A DNA stretch of 64,000 nt from Ferdinandcohnia sp047246645 (GTDB lineage: Bacteria > Bacillota > Bacilli > Bacillales > Bacillaceae_L). Location: positions 1 through 64,000 of the forward strand of contig NZ_JBFOKR010000021.1 in NCBI RefSeq assembly GCF_047246645.1, given 5' to 3'. Under the pieces are notes generated by a model, which searched no databases, had not been told where the DNA came from, and saw nothing but the letters and a program-made list of their open reading frames with translations. How positions within the stretch are numbered: position 1 is the first letter of the stretch; the number at the start of each line of letters is the position of its first letter. Shown piece after piece: positions 62,576 to 64,000 of this stretch. The position numbers and the translations under genes are program-made.

Positions 62576-63349
62576 ATGTTGATTTCACAAAACGACACTC
62601 CACTTCGATCAGCCCAACTAACTATGGTTGAAATGATGAAGGTTGTTCACTCAGTGTGTGTCGAACATAACATATCGTATTGGCTTTCTGATGGATCTTT
62701 GTTAGGTTCTGAAAGGCATAAAGGTTTTATACCCTGGGATGACGACTCAGATATTGGAATGTTGCGAGATGACTACAATAAATTTGCAAAAGTTATAGCA
62801 GACAAGCTTCCATCAAAATTTCATATTGAAACGGAAACCGTTCATACCCATGGAAAACATAATTGGTTAAAAATATTATACCTTGATGATTTTGAATGGG
62901 AAGATTGGAATGGTGAAAATAGAAAAGGTATTTCAATCGATATTTTTCCTTTTGATTTTGTTCAAGCTCCAAATCACAAAACACCACTTGAAAAAGGTGT
63001 CCATCGACTTGCCAGTATACTATATCCAGAAAACGTTACAGGGTTAAAAGATTTAATCCGAAGAATCATATATAATTCCAAAATTCACAACATGTATACA
63101 AAAGTCAATAAGCCTTCGAAGTATATAACGTATGGAATCGAAACACCGTACTTTGGTTGGGCATATTTTGAAGTTGATGATATATTCCCACTGCAAATGG
63201 GAGAATTCGAAAACAATCAATTTTATATTCCTAGGAATCCTAGCCGATATCTCACTACTCTTTATGGAGATGATTATATGGAGTTACCTGAGGAATCAAA
63301 AAGACAAAGCCATATGACAAACCTTTCCTTTTCAAAAGATCACCAATAA
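62576..63349 (+). CDS. LicD-family phosphotransferase
   Basis: A 257-residue nucleotidyltransferase-fold protein. Motifs: ISYWLSDGSLLGSERHKGFIPWDDDSDIGMLRDDYNKF (split motif with the DGSLLG and WDDDxDI blocks), ISIDIFPFDFV, and FPLQMGEFENNQFYIPRNPSRYLTTLYGDDYM. LicD proteins transfer phosphocholine or other phospho-groups to glycans. GGAGGGA precedes the ATG at 62576. It is followed after 27 nt by the flippase gene. The group transferred is unknown. Confidence 0.88.
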   Translation: MLISQNDTPLRSAQLTMVEMMKVVHSVCVEHNISYWLSDGSLLGSERHKGFIPWDDDSDIGMLRDDYNKFAKVIADKLPSKFHIETETVHTHGKHNWLKILYLDDFEWEDWNGENRKGISIDIFPFDFVQAPNHKTPLEKGVHRLASILYPENVTGLKDLIRRIIYNSKIHNMYTKVNKPSKYITYGIETPYFGWAYFEVDDIFPLQMGEFENNQFYIPRNPSRYLTTLYGDDYMELPEESKRQSHMTNLSFSKDHQ

Positions 63350-63376
63350 TTTATACCGAAGGGTAAGAAATTAATA

Positions 63377-64000
63377 ATGCAGAAATCATCATTGGTAAAA
63401 AACGTTATATTCAAGATTATTTTAAACGTATTTAATATAATCATCCCTTTATTAATAGGCCCGTATGTGTATAGAACACTTGGGGCTGATTCCATTGGTA
63501 AAGTTCAGTTCTCCGAAACCATCTTTAATTACTTTTTTATTTTTGCTGTATTTGGTGTTTATCAATACGGACTTAGAGAAATGAGTCGCATAAAAGGTAA
63601 TCAACAAAAGGTAAACCAGCTGTTTACAAGCTTACTAACAATCAGTATTGTTACTAGTGTTTCATCGCTTCTTGTATACTTTGTAGTCATATATTTGGGA
63701 TACGGTGATAATGCCATATTTCCTATCCTGCTTCTATATAGTATTAACTTAATAGGAAATATCTTTTATGTGGAGTGGGTCAATGAGGCGAACGAAAAGT
63801 ATGACTTTATTACAATAAAAACTGTAATTATCAAAGGTCTCTATGTTGTTCTCCTATTTGCACTTGTAAAAACGCCGGACAATTATATGGAATACGCTTC
63901 TTTGTTAATTTTAACGACAGTTTTAAATAATATTGTAAGCTTTGTTTATATCAAAAGAAAAATCAAGCTTGATTTCTCTCATATAACGTTAAAAAAGCAT
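63377..64000 (+). CDS. Polysaccharide flippase, Wzx/MATE-like (N-terminal part, cut by window end)
   Basis: 208 codons are visible and the frame runs off the right edge. It starts MQKSSLVKNVIFKIILNVFN and contains IIPLLIGPYVYRTLGADSIG, FGVYQYGLREMSRIKGN and several long hydrophobic helices, matching the N-terminal half of oligosaccharide flippases. It would move lipid-linked repeat units outward for the Wzy-like polymerase. GAAGGGTAAG lies upstream of the ATG. It is cotranscribed with licD. Confidence 0.85.
   Translation, partial: MQKSSLVKNVIFKIILNVFNIIIPLLIGPYVYRTLGADSIGKVQFSETIFNYFFIFAVFGVYQYGLREMSRIKGNQQKVNQLFTSLLTISIVTSVSSLLVYFVVIYLGYGDNAIFPILLLYSINLIGNIFYVEWVNEANEKYDFITIKTVIIKGLYVVLLFALVKTPDNYMEYASLLILTTVLNNIVSFVYIKRKIKLDFSHITLKKH

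Overview
The window reads as a chromosome segment of a motile, low-GC Bacillaceae bacterium close to Bacillus. The evidence is gene order: hpf-secA-prfB, the fliT/S/D-flaG-hag-csrA-fliW-yviE-flgL-flgK-flgN-flgM-yvyF late flagellar block, comF, degV/degU/degS, yvyE, an LCP gene and tagO follow the B. subtilis arrangement. Strong AGGAGG-type ribosome binding sites, sigma-A and sigma-D promoters and short rho-independent terminators fit. No rRNA, tRNA, CRISPR array or complete transposon was seen.

Layout. 1-73: start of a group II intron, inserted just behind a terminator. 0.1-7.2 kb: galactan/galacto-oligosaccharide uptake and cleavage (LacI regulator, GH42 beta-galactosidase, ABC permeases, lipoprotein). 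7.2-7.9 kb: a structured intergenic repeat. 7.9-13.7 kb: Leloir operon galK-galE-galT-galM plus a second LacI regulator. 14-18.3 kb: aldo/keto reductase and two tandem chemoreceptors. 18.3-24 kb: orphan TetR-type palindromes, prfB (programmed frameshift), secA, a DoxX protein, hpf. 24.6-30.1 kb: a giant secreted FN3/Ig-like protein behind a c-di-GMP-I riboswitch. 30.3-43.9 kb: flagellar genes, interrupted by a large glycosyltransferase fusion and containing a flagellin gene split by two group I introns. 44-47.2 kb: comF genes with a class D sortase inserted. 47.3-52.6 kb: small membrane gene, degV, chemoreceptor, degU, degS. 52.9-64 kb: yvyE, an LCP ligase, tagO, and a cell-surface glycan cluster (three glycosyltransferases, tagA-like, wzy-like, licD, wzx-like flippase running off the end).

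The parts fit together. The gan genes import and cleave galactosides and the Leloir enzymes channel galactose to UDP-sugars; related LacI regulators and shared AGTAAAAC half-sites suggest joint control. The 30-44 kb region is a motility module under sigma-D/FlgM and, for flagellin, CsrA/FliW control. The neighbouring c-di-GMP-controlled adhesin-like gene is a natural output on the sessile side, and DegS/DegU and the wall-glycan genes belong to the same lifestyle switch.

The most notable finding is the flagellin gene: it is open only if two self-splicing introns (278 and 363 nt) are removed. Removal gives an uninterrupted 279-residue flagellin; ordinary annotation would call it a broken gene.
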